Notes: a model not told the origin generated them from the letters alone. Counted from the first letter of the stretch, positions 34,676 through 43,379 are shown. The stretch is 64,000 bases of DNA from Collinsella provencensis (GCF_900199705.1 NZ_LT904908.1:1046530-1110529), one strand, 5' to 3'. Program-made: numbers and translations.

Positions 34676-36322
34676 CTAACGCAAGAGCTCCTCGGCGGCC
34701 CGAATCTGCTCGGGCGAGCCCAGCAACCCGAGCCTGTCGTCAACGCACAGGGGCATATCCGGCTCGATCGCGAGTTCCAAGTCGCCATCGCGATGCATGG
34801 CAATGGCACGCGCGCCGGTCTTGGCGCGCACGTTGAGCTCCGCAAGCGTGGAGCCCGCGGCGGCGCTGTGGGCCCTCACCGCAACCCAGTGCAACTCAAC
34901 GCCGGGGAACGCGCCGAACAGCTCGTCAAGCGCACCGAATGCGGACTTGGGGACAAACTCGCCCACAGGCGCGTCGGACGTGGCGGGAGCCATGGCAGCC
35001 TGCGCGGGCACATTCACGGGTGCGTTCGCGGGCACGGCGGCGGATGCAGCAGCGACGGGAGCAACTCCGGTGCCGGCGCCGCTATACCCAAAAACCGCCC
35101 TCTGGGACGCGCGGCGCTCGTACAGGGACGCAAGCGAGGGATGTGCGGCAAACCAGCGCTCGAGCAGCGGATTCAACTTAAACACAAACGAATTCAAAGC
35201 GATGGAGACCACGGCGGCGCCCAGGATCAGGCCGTACTGATCGGAGTTCAAAACCCCAAGCGCCATGCCCGTCTGCCCGATGAGAAACGAGAACTCGCCA
35301 ATCTGCGACAGCCCCGCGGCGATGACAATCGAGGCGCTCACACCGGCCGACAACGCCAGGCCGAGCGCCATGTTGATGACCCACTTCCCCACCATGATAA
35401 GCAGCACGAGCACGAGCAGCTCGGGCAGATGGGCCATCAGAAATCCCGGATTGACCATCATGCCCACGCTGGCGAAGAAGATGATGGAGAACAGGTCTTG
35501 GAATGGGATAGACTCTGCCGCCACGCGATGCGCGATCTTGGACCCTCCCACCACGACGCCGGCCAGAAACGCGCCAAGCGCGAAGGACAGGTCAAACGTC
35601 ACCGCGGCGACCATCGCTGTGCCGAGTGCGACCACGATCACGGCGAGCTGGAACAATTCGCGCGGACAAAAGCGCGCGATGCGCGTGAGCAGGGTCGGCA
35701 AGACGCGCGAACCGATCTCGAACATGATCAGCACGAACGCGGCGGTCTTGAGCAACGCGCGAGCCAAACCGACGGCGACGGCGCGCACCGTCGTCTCGCC
35801 CGGGCCAAACACCACGGGCAGCACCACGATGATCACCACGGTGACCAAGTCCTCGATGATGAGTCGGCCCGTGGCGATGCGCCCTCCCTCGGTTTTGTCG
35901 AGACCCGTATCGGACAGGTTTTTGATGAGGACCACCGTCGAAGCGATCGACACCGACAAACCGAGGATGACGCCCGCCTCGACGCTCCAGCCCAGCGCAA
36001 GCGCCAGGGCGCAGCCCGCCGCCGTGCCGAGCACGATCTGCAGCGCCGCCCCGGGGACCGCCACGTTCTTGACCGCCTTGAGGTCGTCGAATGAGAAGTG
36101 CAAGCCCGTTCCGAACATCATGAACATGATGCCGATCTCGGCGAGCTGGTTCATGGCATGCGAGTCCCCGATGAATCCGGGAGTGAACGGACCGACCGCC
36201 AGGCCGCCCAGCAGATACCCCACGATGGGCGGCAGACGGACGGCCCGGGCGGCCATGCCGCCTGCAAATGCGGCAACGAGGGCAAGGACGAAAGTTGTGA
36301 GTAGGATGCTGTCTCCGTGCAT
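34676..36322 (-). CDS. CPA2-family cation:proton antiporter (Kef/YbaL type)
   Basis: A 548-residue protein. Residues 1-390 form about 12 transmembrane helices of the Na/H exchanger fold; GYLLGGLAVGPFTPG near the start and the TM5-region GRLIIEDLVTVVIIV carry the conserved acidic residue typical of Kef/YbaL proteins. After a low-complexity Ala/Pro/Val linker (about 410-455) a C-terminal TrkA-C-like domain follows (VELHWVAVRAHSAAAGSTLA to LLGSPEQI). No TrkA-N/RCK domain is present. It probably exchanges K or Na for protons with regulation by the RCK-C domain. ATG 36322 follows ACGGAGG. Confidence 0.9.
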   Translation of the reverse strand: MHGDSILLTTFVLALVAAFAGGMAARAVRLPPIVGYLLGGLAVGPFTPGFIGDSHAMNQLAEIGIMFMMFGTGLHFSFDDLKAVKNVAVPGAALQIVLGTAAGCALALALGWSVEAGVILGLSVSIASTVVLIKNLSDTGLDKTEGGRIATGRLIIEDLVTVVIIVVLPVVFGPGETTVRAVAVGLARALLKTAAFVLIMFEIGSRVLPTLLTRIARFCPRELFQLAVIVVALGTAMVAAVTFDLSFALGAFLAGVVVGGSKIAHRVAAESIPFQDLFSIIFFASVGMMVNPGFLMAHLPELLVLVLLIMVGKWVINMALGLALSAGVSASIVIAAGLSQIGEFSFLIGQTGMALGVLNSDQYGLILGAAVVSIALNSFVFKLNPLLERWFAAHPSLASLYERRASQRAVFGYSGAGTGVAPVAAASAAVPANAPVNVPAQAAMAPATSDAPVGEFVPKSAFGALDELFGAFPGVELHWVAVRAHSAAAGSTLAELNVRAKTGARAIAMHRDGDLELAIEPDMPLCVDDRLGLLGSPEQIRAAEELLR

Positions 36323-36425
36323 GGTCCTCCGTTTGGTGCTATATCATCAAGCGTGCGTACCGTCCACTTTATGATGGCACGGACACCGCGCTTATCGGCA
36401 ACTCAAATGCACAGGGAGAACCCAC

Positions 36426-37826
36426 ATGGACGTCACTGCAATCATCTTGGCCGCGGGCGAGGGCACGCGCATGAAGTCGAATCATGCCAAAGTGTCGCAC
36501 CAAATCCTGGGCAAACCGATGGCCTGCTGGGTTATCGACGCCGCGCTTGCCGCGGGCTGCACACGCGTGGTCGTCGTGGTGGGCAGCCATTCCGATGAGG
36601 TTCGTGCGCTCATCAGCGCCGCTTACAAGGACACGCCGCACGCCGCCGCCATCGAGTGCGTTGAGCAGATCGAGCGCTTGGGCACCGGCCATGCCGTCCG
36701 CGTGGCACTCGAGGAGACGGGCATCGCTGAGGGCCCCGTCGTGGTACTCAACGGCGACCTGCCCCTCATCCAGGCGGAAACCATCCGCACCTTCGCCAGC
36801 ACGGTCGCCGAGGGCGGACATGCGGGCGCCATTCTCACCTTCACGCCGCCTGAGCCCTTTGGATACGGTCGCATCGAGCTTGCGGAGAACGGCTCCGTCA
36901 ACCGTATCATCGAGCAGAAGGACTGCACGCCCGAGCAGGCAGCCGAGCTGACCGAATGCAACGCCGGTTGCTACGCATTCGACGGCGCACTGCTCGCCGC
37001 TCATGTGGGCGAAATCACCAGCGACAACGCCCAGTCCGAGTACTACCTCCCCGACATGGTCGAGATTCTTAAAGACCACGGCCACAGTGTGACCATCTTC
37101 CATTGCGACGATTACCGTGATGGCTTGGGCGTGAACTCACGCGCACAGCTCGCAGAGCTCACCGGCATCGCGCGCGGCCGCATCAACGCGCGCCTCATGG
37201 CCGAGGGCGTCACGTTCATCGACCCCGCACAGGCGTGGATCTCCCCCGATGCGCAGATCGGCCGCGACTCCGTCGTCTGGCCGCAGACCCACCTCATCGG
37301 CGCCTGCCGCATCGGCGAGGACTGCCAGGTTGGCCCCAACACGCGCCTCACCAACGTGGTCGCCGGCAATGGCTGCACCATCGACGAGACGGTTGCCATC
37401 GACGTCGTGCTCGAGAACAACGTCTCGTGCGGCCCGCGCTGCTACCTGCGCCCCGGGACGCACATGCTCGACGGCTCCAAGGCCGGTACGCACGTGGAGA
37501 TCAAGAAATCCACCATCGGCGAGGGCTCCAAGGTCCCGCATCTCTCCTACATCGGCGACACCACCATGGGCTCCGGTGTCAACGTGGGCGCGGGCTCCAT
37601 CACCTGCAATTACGACGGCAAGAACAAGCACGCCACCACCATCGGCGATCGCACGTTCATCGGCTCGGACACCATGATGGTCGCCCCCGTGAACATCGGC
37701 GCAGACGCCATCACGGGCGCGAGCAGCTGCATCACGCGCGACGTTCCCGACGGCGCACTGGCCATCGAAAGATCTGATCAGCGTGTGTTGGAAGGATACA
37801 CCGAGCGTCGTCGCGCTCGCCTATAA
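36426..37826 (+). CDS. glmU: bifunctional UDP-N-acetylglucosamine pyrophosphorylase / glucosamine-1-phosphate N-acetyltransferase
   Basis: A 466-residue two-domain enzyme. The N-terminal uridyltransferase has LAAGEGTRMKS and the following AKVSH, where most GlmU read PKVLH (the Lys is kept), then VVLNGDLPLI. The C-terminal left-handed beta-helix shows hexapeptide repeats and the acetyltransferase block GAGSITCNYDGKNKHATTIG with the catalytic His/Lys region RPGTHMLDGSKAGTHVEIKK. It makes UDP-GlcNAc for peptidoglycan. The ATG at 36426 follows GGGAG. prs begins 49 bp after the stop, and glmU-prs is a common actinobacterial and firmicute gene pair. Confidence 0.97.
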   Translation: MDVTAIILAAGEGTRMKSNHAKVSHQILGKPMACWVIDAALAAGCTRVVVVVGSHSDEVRALISAAYKDTPHAAAIECVEQIERLGTGHAVRVALEETGIAEGPVVVLNGDLPLIQAETIRTFASTVAEGGHAGAILTFTPPEPFGYGRIELAENGSVNRIIEQKDCTPEQAAELTECNAGCYAFDGALLAAHVGEITSDNAQSEYYLPDMVEILKDHGHSVTIFHCDDYRDGLGVNSRAQLAELTGIARGRINARLMAEGVTFIDPAQAWISPDAQIGRDSVVWPQTHLIGACRIGEDCQVGPNTRLTNVVAGNGCTIDETVAIDVVLENNVSCGPRCYLRPGTHMLDGSKAGTHVEIKKSTIGEGSKVPHLSYIGDTTMGSGVNVGAGSITCNYDGKNKHATTIGDRTFIGSDTMMVAPVNIGADAITGASSCITRDVPDGALAIERSDQRVLEGYTERRRARL

Positions 37827-37875
37827 TATAGTGTGTTATGACAGGCAGTGAGGCGTTTTAGAAGGAGAGAACGAC

Positions 37876-38862
37876 ATGCCGCTAACTGATCCTAAGAAGA
37901 CTATGGACGTCAGCAAGATTCTGCGTATCTATTCCGGTTCTTCCAACCGTCCGCTCGCTGAGAAGATTGCGAACATCCTTGGCGTGGAGCTCTCCGGCCT
38001 CACCCTGAAGCAGTTTGCCAATGGCGAGATCTATGCTCGTTATGACGAGACTGTCCGTGGCGCCGACGTATTCTTCATTCAGTCCGTTGCGGGTGAGAAC
38101 GTCAACGACATGCTCATGGAGCTGCTCATCGCCACCGACGCCGCCAAGCGCGCCTCTGCTCGCTCCATCACCGCCGTCATCACGCACTACGGCTACTCGC
38201 GCCAGGATCGCAAGGCCGCTCCGCGTGAGCCCATCACCGCCCGTCTTGTGGCCAACCTGCTCGAGTGCGCCGGCGTCGACCGCGTTATCACGCTCGACCT
38301 GCACCAGGGTCAGATCCAGGGCTTCTTCGACATCCCGGTCAATCACCTGTCTGCTCTGCCGCTGTTCGCTGACTATTACAACGCGATGAACTTCGATACT
38401 GAGAACCTGGTCGTCGTCTCCCCCGACGTGGGTCGCGCCAAGGCAGCCAAGAAGCTCTCCGACATGCTCGACTGCAGCCTCGCTATCGCCCACAAGGGCC
38501 GTCCGCGTCACAACGCGGCCGAGGTCATGGGCATCATCGGCGACATCAAGGGCAAGACCTGCATCATCAACGACGACATGATCGACACGGCGGGCACCCT
38601 GTGCGCCAACGTCAAGGAGCTCAAGGCCATGGGCGCCGGCGACATCTACGTGTGCGCCACCCACGGCATCTTCTCCGGCCCCGCAATTGAGCGCCTGAAC
38701 GACGCCCCCATTGTGGAGTGCGTTGTCACCGACGCCATCCCCGTTGAGGAGCAGGGCAAGATCAAGACCATAACCGTGGCGGGTGAGTTTGCCGAGACCA
38801 TCTCTGCCGTGTATCGCGAGCAGCCCGTCTCCTGCCTCATCGGCGGCGACTTCGCGATGTAA
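37876..38862 (+). CDS. prs: ribose-phosphate pyrophosphokinase
   Basis: A 328-residue PRPP synthetase; the ATG at 37876 follows AAGGAGAG. The start SKILRIYSGSSNRPLAEKIA, the flexible-loop segment GYSRQDRKAAPREPITA, the divalent-cation site DLHQGQIQGFF and the PRPP signature IINDDMIDTAGTL are all present. It supplies PRPP for purine, pyrimidine, NAD, His and Trp synthesis. Codon choice is visibly more biased than in neighbouring genes, as expected for a highly expressed enzyme. Cotranscription with glmU is likely. Confidence 0.97.
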   Translation: MPLTDPKKTMDVSKILRIYSGSSNRPLAEKIANILGVELSGLTLKQFANGEIYARYDETVRGADVFFIQSVAGENVNDMLMELLIATDAAKRASARSITAVITHYGYSRQDRKAAPREPITARLVANLLECAGVDRVITLDLHQGQIQGFFDIPVNHLSALPLFADYYNAMNFDTENLVVVSPDVGRAKAAKKLSDMLDCSLAIAHKGRPRHNAAEVMGIIGDIKGKTCIINDDMIDTAGTLCANVKELKAMGAGDIYVCATHGIFSGPAIERLNDAPIVECVVTDAIPVEEQGKIKTITVAGEFAETISAVYREQPVSCLIGGDFAM

Positions 38863-38905
38863 TTGCATCGAGCCACATCCAGTAGCTCGAATGTCTTCAC
38901 GCAAC

Positions 38906-38942
38906 GAAGGGGGACACGATGCAAATCGTGTCCCCCTTTTCA
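38906..38942 (+). terminator. intrinsic terminator after prs
   Basis: GGGGGACACGAT pairs with ATCGTGTCCCCC around GCAA and is followed by TTTTC. Strong, simple rho-independent terminator for the glmU-prs unit. Confidence 0.92.
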
Positions 38943-38989
38943 TGAGTATGTTGGATTCTGGCTACGCCTTGTTAGGCGCCTTTGGCCGC

Positions 38990-39337
38990 CTACGCTACGG
39001 ATTCCTCCAGGCGATTTGCGCCGAATCTTTCTTCATACAAGCGGGCAATCTCCATGCCCAGAGCCGTAACGCAATATGCGTTGGCAACCTGGGCCCCATT
39101 TTCCGCATGGCGAACATCCGCGGAAACAAGCCCCTTTTCCTCAAGGGCGGCGCAGGACCTCAGAGTCGTCTGCGCTGAGCATCCCACTGCAAGCGAAAGG
39201 CTACGGCGGCTCAATCCAACGGGATCACAACCAAGTCCGCGCTGCTCACGCGCACGGTGCACGATATATGCCAGGATTTCGCACTCAGTCTCATTGACGC
39301 GAAGCCCTTGAATGCCCAAATTGACTCGTTTTGCCAC
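38990..39337 (-). CDS. putative winged-helix (MarR-like) regulator, small
   Basis: A 115-residue protein. I choose a GTG at 39337 preceded by GCGAGGAA; the frame extends upstream to 39388 without a ribosome site. The segment CEILAYIVHRAREQRGLGCD with SLSLAVGCSAQTTLRSCAAL and EEKGLVSADVR reads as helix, recognition helix and wing of a MarR-like fold, and ALGMEIARLYEERFG would be a dimer helix. Target unknown; the surface-protein gene ends just upstream on the same strand, so a link to it is possible but unproven. Confidence 0.55.
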   Translation of the reverse strand: MAKRVNLGIQGLRVNETECEILAYIVHRAREQRGLGCDPVGLSRRSLSLAVGCSAQTTLRSCAALEEKGLVSADVRHAENGAQVANAYCVTALGMEIARLYEERFGANRLEESVA

Positions 39338-39360
39338 TATTCCTCGCCAACGAAAAAGTA

Positions 39361-39392
39361 AATGGTGCGCGCCCCGGAAAGGACGCACACCA
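39361..39392 (-). terminator. intrinsic terminator after the surface protein gene
   Basis: On the minus strand GGTGTGCG...CGCGCACC forms a hairpin followed by ATTTACTTTTTC. It ends the LPQTG protein transcript 18 bp past its stop. Confidence 0.65.
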
Positions 39393-39409
39393 CATTGCCA
39401 ATAGAAGTT

Positions 39410-41161
39410 CTATGCGCGACGACGCGAGACGTAAGCAACGCCTGCACCAGCGCCAACCAGGCCAGTCAGCACAACGGCGGCCATGACGGCGTCACCGGTC
39501 TGCGGCAGGGTGCCGGACGGCTTCTTGGTGGGCTTAGCCGGCTTCTCGGGCTGCTCAGGCTTAGCCGGCTTCTCGGGCTGCTCAGGCTTAGCAGGCTCCT
39601 CGGGCACGACGGGCGCCTCGGCTACGGTGTAGGAAACCGTGGGCTTAGCAAAGTCCTCAGCAGCGCCCGGGGTCTGATTCGTGTCAACGGGATACAGCGT
39701 TGCGCTGTCGTTGGTGTAGAGCGCGCTCTTTCCAGCAGCGCCATTAGCGTCGTACTCGCCGTAGGTACCAGCCTTGGTCTGGGGGTTCATCAGCTTCACG
39801 GTGTAAGTAAGGGCAACAGGATCAAAGTTGCTTACTGCCTCATTGATCTCCCACACGAAGTGCTCGCCAGGGACCTCAGGGGTGCCCTCGGGGCAGTAGG
39901 TCACCTTGAAGCGGAAGCCGTTATCGGTCTTGCCGAAGCCGTAGGTGTTCTCGTCAATCTTGACCCTGTCGAGTACCTGATCGCCAACCTCCAGCTCAAG
40001 CTTTTCGACGTCGTTGACGAAATCGAAGTCGTAGGCGTTGCCCTTGTCGTCAGTACCCTTGCCCATAACGTCAACGACCTTGGAGCCGCTGTCAAGCAGG
40101 TAGTACACATCCTTCTGAATATCGTCGAAGTCGACGGTGTTCTCGCCACCCATCCACTTCATGAACGAAGGACCATAGGGGAAACTTGCCATTTCACCTG
40201 GAACACCCTCGCATACAACGTACGCGTTGTAGCCCTCAGCTTTGATGCTCTGATACACCTGGTAGGACTTATACAAAGCAACGTCGACCGTAGAGGCGTA
40301 ATTGTCTTTTTCGCCGTAATGAACAAACTTATCACCAGAGATATCTGCGTCGCGATCATAGGTAGAAGGCTTCTCATCAATGGTCTTCTTGGCAAGACCG
40401 CCGTTCATCTCGGCATACCATTCGTTCCAGTCGTCGGGAGTGTATCCATTGTAATAACGAACATCCCAGCCGTCGGGACTGGCAAGCATCGGTTTATTCG
40501 GAGCGTCACCATTAGCAAAGTTCACGCCGTAGTTCTCATACACGTCTTTCGTATCTTCGTCATCCCAAATGTACGTAAGGCCGTCGCTCACAACAATCAA
40601 GTACTTGCGGCTGGGTTCTTTCACCCTAGTGTCATTGTCAAGCATCGCTTTGCCTGCATTCAAACCAGCACTCATGTTGCTGCCGCCCACCGTGGGACGA
40701 GTATTCATGAAATTAGCAACTTTCTCACCAGTGCTGGCATCAAGCTCGGTCAGAGGAAACGTAGTGACCTCACCACGGAATTGCACAACGCCGACCTGAA
40801 TGGTGGCACCGGACTTCGCGATACTTTCATTAAGGTCATTCAGCATCGCGGTAACTTTTGCTCTAATCAACGGGGCATTGCCAGGACCACCTGATCCTTG
40901 TTGATCATTGCAGCTTGATTCGTCCATAACGAAAACGATGTCGCTGACCAGCTCTTCCTCGGCGGAAGGCAGAGACAGCGTCACCTGAGACTCGTAGTTC
41001 TCATCCAAGTTCGTTGCCGTCTTGGACTTAGAAATGTTCCAGATGTCGGCAGTCGCGCCCATGGCAGGTGTTGCCACAAACACCATGGCCAAGAAAACCG
41101 AGGTCATCACAGCTGTGAAAGCTCTAATCAACCCCTTTTTTCTAAACAGATTTGTTTTCAT
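39410..41161 (-). CDS. VWA-domain cell-wall-anchored surface protein (LPQTG)
   Basis: The ATG at 41161 follows AAAGGAGAAGG and gives 583 aa. Residues 1-35 are a signal peptide (cleavage near AMG-ATA). A von Willebrand A domain starts at about 72: the MIDAS reads DIVFVMDESSC, so the DxSxS motif has Cys84 at the third position; further ligands appear as GGSNMSAGL (Ser161) and VVSDG (Asp193). A Cna-B/pilin-like C-terminal part follows, then a Pro/Lys/Glu repeat (two PEQPEKPAK units) as wall spacer, and the sorting signal LPQTG at 552-556 with hydrophobic helix and RRRA tail. It resembles adhesive tip pilins or adhesins. The promoter region is an apparent invertible segment (41216-41459). The coding sequence has lower GC than neighbours. 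Confidence 0.9.
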   Translation of the reverse strand: MKTNLFRKKGLIRAFTAVMTSVFLAMVFVATPAMGATADIWNISKSKTATNLDENYESQVTLSLPSAEEELVSDIVFVMDESSCNDQQGSGGPGNAPLIRAKVTAMLNDLNESIAKSGATIQVGVVQFRGEVTTFPLTELDASTGEKVANFMNTRPTVGGSNMSAGLNAGKAMLDNDTRVKEPSRKYLIVVSDGLTYIWDDEDTKDVYENYGVNFANGDAPNKPMLASPDGWDVRYYNGYTPDDWNEWYAEMNGGLAKKTIDEKPSTYDRDADISGDKFVHYGEKDNYASTVDVALYKSYQVYQSIKAEGYNAYVVCEGVPGEMASFPYGPSFMKWMGGENTVDFDDIQKDVYYLLDSGSKVVDVMGKGTDDKGNAYDFDFVNDVEKLELEVGDQVLDRVKIDENTYGFGKTDNGFRFKVTYCPEGTPEVPGEHFVWEINEAVSNFDPVALTYTVKLMNPQTKAGTYGEYDANGAAGKSALYTNDSATLYPVDTNQTPGAAEDFAKPTVSYTVAEAPVVPEEPAKPEQPEKPAKPEQPEKPAKPTKKPSGTLPQTGDAVMAAVVLTGLVGAGAGVAYVSRRRA

Positions 41162-41215
41162 ATCCTTCTCCTTTGATCCAGCTGCATTTGCAGGTGAAGA
41201 CAACGAGAAGGCAAA

Positions 41216-41239
41216 GCAACGGAATATTCGTTCCGTTGC
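41216..41239. repeat. left recombination site of invertible promoter segment
   Basis: The 24-bp site consists of 9-bp inverted arms GCAACGGAA and TTCCGTTGC around an asymmetric 6-bp spacer TATTCG. This is the geometry of tyrosine-recombinase core sites. 18 bp (41217-41234) recur as exact reverse complement at 41441-41458. It lies 55 bp upstream of the surface protein ATG. Confidence 0.85.
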
Positions 41240-41435
41240 TTAAAGCAGGGGAAATCCAGCGGAAAAGGGAGTAAAGCTATTCAATTGAAGAGAAAGGGGG
41301 CGCGCTTGCGCTTTCGCCGTACTGGGCGAAAAGTGAAAGCGTTTGGGGAAGGTTTACCTTATGAACGGCATCGGTTTCGCGGTTGTAGGACTTCTAACCA
41401 TCTATCTGTGCTATCATTCATCGAAGGAAGGTAGG
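41240..41435. promoter_or_regulatory. putative invertible promoter segment (phase switch) controlling the LPQTG surface protein
   Basis: This stretch of 196 bp lies between two inversely oriented recombination sites. The best promoter-like motif is on the plus strand: extended -10 TG-C-TATCAT at 41409-41417, pointing away from the surface gene. I find no comparable motif on the minus strand. Inversion would aim it at the surface gene, so the assembled orientation is probably OFF. A plus-strand ATG at 41361 with GGAAGG in front starts a short hydrophobic frame that continues across the right site. Promoter strength is inference. Confidence 0.7.
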
Positions 41436-41459
41436 ACAATGGAACGAATATTCCGTTGT
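41436..41459. repeat. right recombination site of invertible promoter segment
   Basis: Arms ACAATGGAA and TTCCGTTGT surround the spacer CGAATA, which is the reverse complement of the left spacer TATTCG. Opposed spacers predict inversion rather than deletion. It lies 66 bp from the recombinase stop. Confidence 0.85.
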
Positions 41460-41524
41460 CTTTTTTCATTTGCTCCCCATGCGTTGAGAACAAACTGGCG
41501 CGTCCGGCAGGAGCGGTTTTGCGC

Positions 41525-42376
41525 CTATGTTAATAAATTCAAACAAGAAACCTGTTTTTTGCGGCGAGCCACATCCGCAGCAAGATATAACCGCGTTGTC
41601 TCCACGCGCGTATGTCCGAGTACAGCGCTCAGGGAATCGATGTCGTTGTGCTTGCGATAGAACACGGTTGCAAACAGGTGACGCAGGTTGTGCGGGAACA
41701 CCTTCCGAGCGTCTATCCCCGCTTGCTTCGCCAACGCTTTTAGAATGCGCCAGATGCGCGTGCGATCAAGCGGCTTGCCGGTCTTGCTTACGAATACAGG
41801 ACCACTGGTAATGCGATGCTTACGGGCAAACCTCGCGATGCGTCGGCAAAGCTCCTCTGGAAGCCAAACGCGACGGACTTTGCCTTTGTTGGCAATCACG
41901 GCAACCTGCTCCTTCGCAGCCTCAACGGTAATCGCCTGCACCTCGCTCACGCGCACGCCCGTTGAGCCGATGGCTTGCACAAGCAAGGCATCCCGCTCGC
42001 TGCTGCACTTCGTTGCCGCCCGCACAAGCTTTTGATATTCACCTTTCGTGAGGTTACGCGTAGCGCTGCGAAACTCGTCTGCCTGAACGCGAAGGCGCTT
42101 TGCCCTCAGCTCGAACGCACCGCAGCACATGAGATAGCTGTTGATTGCCGCGATTCCCACATTAACCGTGGCGGGAGCGTATTCCTTGATGAGCGTCGCT
42201 TTGAAATCGAGCACGGAGGCTTTGTCCAAAACACGTCCTTCGTTCGAAAGGAACGTGATAAAGCGGTTTACGAAACGCGTGTACTTCTCAACAGTTGCCG
42301 GCGCCGACTCTCGTTCTCGTAAAAACGCCTCATATTCCTCAACCGATCGAATCTGGTAGCTGCGTAGTCGAAACAT
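41525..42376 (-). CDS. tyrosine recombinase, probable DNA invertase for the adjacent switch
   Basis: A 283-residue phage-integrase/XerC-D-like recombinase with every catalytic residue: Arg142 (STGVRVSEV), Lys166 (ANKGKVRRVW), His229-X-X-Arg232 (PHNLRHLFA), His255 (LGHTRVETT) and Tyr264 (RLYL). Residues 10-95 are the core-binding SAM-like domain. The size matches stand-alone invertases such as those that flip promoters in Clostridioides and Bacteroides rather than large phage integrases. Its stop lies 66 bp from the right recombination site and its reading direction is the same as the surface gene. Neighbours include no other mobile-element genes. Region upstream (42377-42600) is markedly AT-rich. 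Confidence 0.92.
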   Translation of the reverse strand: MFRLRSYQIRSVEEYEAFLRERESAPATVEKYTRFVNRFITFLSNEGRVLDKASVLDFKATLIKEYAPATVNVGIAAINSYLMCCGAFELRAKRLRVQADEFRSATRNLTKGEYQKLVRAATKCSSERDALLVQAIGSTGVRVSEVQAITVEAAKEQVAVIANKGKVRRVWLPEELCRRIARFARKHRITSGPVFVSKTGKPLDRTRIWRILKALAKQAGIDARKVFPHNLRHLFATVFYRKHNDIDSLSAVLGHTRVETTRLYLAADVARRKKQVSCLNLLT

Positions 42377-42749
42377 AGGCTTCCTTTCTCTAAAACGTGA
42401 AAAGAAGTATGGCGCACTATTATTTTTATTCGAGCATTCCTAATTTGATAGCGTTATATATCGTCTAATATATTTACAGAAAAGTATCCTTAGCAGTAAA
42501 TTTTAAGTCGCGATGAATTGTTAAAGATTATGTAAACCCCTGCCATTTAATAAAATATTTCTGAAATGGGGGTTATTACGCGCAACGAAAATGGGTTAAA
42601 CAAGTGCCGAGGAACACACCGATGCGCGTCTGCACAAGGAGCCGTTGATTCAATTGATTCAGAGGGCTTTTCCGACTTGGAGGTTTCTCCCGCCACATTC
42701 GCGCCTGCGGTATCATGGGACAGTTCGCACACAATCAAGGAAGGCCCCC
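42377..42749. other. AT-rich intergenic region upstream of recombinase and pth
   Basis: The first 220 bp are strikingly AT-rich compared with the rest of the window and should hold the recombinase promoter, although no single site stands out. A hairpin AACCCCTGCCATTT (about 42535-42548) with AAATGGGGGTT (42564-42574) lies in the middle. The last 150 bp return to normal composition ahead of pth. Confidence 0.5.
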
Positions 42750-43379
42750 ATGGCTGCTGCACAACCAAAACCGATCCGTCTGGTCGCTGGGCTGGGCAAC
42801 CCCGGAGAAGAATACGCCGCCACGCGTCACAACGCGGGCTTTCGCTCCATCGACATCCTCGCCAGTCAGGCGGGCGTGTCCTACTGGAAAAACCAATCCG
42901 GTGCCGAAGTCGCGCTCATAAAAGTCAACGACCCCGAAGCCGAGGGCGGCAAACGCGAGGTCGTGCTTGTTAAGCCGCAGTCTTATATGAACACGAGTGG
43001 CGGCCCCATCTCCAAGCTGTGCGCGCAATACAAAATCAAGCCCGAGGAAATGCTCGTCATCCATGATGAACTCGACATACCCGAGGGCGACGTGCGCATC
43101 AAAGTGGGCGGTGGGCACGCCGGGCACAACGGGTTGCGTTCCATCATCGACAAGACGGGAAGCCGTGACTTCAGCCGCGTGCGCGTGGGCATCGGCGATC
43201 CCCCGGGACGCATGGCCGTTGCCGATTACGTGCTCAAACAGCTGCGTTCACGCGAAGCCGAGGATTTTGAAATCACCTGCGCACATGCCGCCGAGGCGGC
43301 CGCGCTCGCAGTGACACGCGGCGTAGTGTTCGCCCGCGACCACGTCAACGGCGGAGCGGCGAGCAACGGAAAGCACTAG
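42750..43379 (+). CDS. pth: peptidyl-tRNA hydrolase
   Basis: The ATG at 42750 follows AAGGAAGG and gives 209 aa. Bacterial Pth motifs are complete: LVAGLGNPGEEYAATRHNAGF with the catalytic His27, VKPQSYMNTSG, VIHDELDIPEGDVRIKVGGG and GHNGLRSIIDKTG. It frees peptides from stalled peptidyl-tRNA and is essential in most bacteria. The C-terminus is slightly extended (GVVFARDHVNGGAASNGKH). No clear operon partner; nfnA begins 175 bp downstream. Confidence 0.96.
   Translation: MAAAQPKPIRLVAGLGNPGEEYAATRHNAGFRSIDILASQAGVSYWKNQSGAEVALIKVNDPEAEGGKREVVLVKPQSYMNTSGGPISKLCAQYKIKPEEMLVIHDELDIPEGDVRIKVGGGHAGHNGLRSIIDKTGSRDFSRVRVGIGDPPGRMAVADYVLKQLRSREAEDFEITCAHAAEAAALAVTRGVVFARDHVNGGAASNGKH

Noticed and set aside
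34793-36094. 433-codon open frame on the plus strand
   Set aside because: Antisense to the well-supported antiporter gene; highly charged shadow translation without motifs.
39362-40894. 510-codon open frame on the plus strand
   Set aside because: Antisense to the LPQTG surface protein; the apparent hydrophobic repeats are the complement of the Pro/Lys/Glu wall-spacer region.
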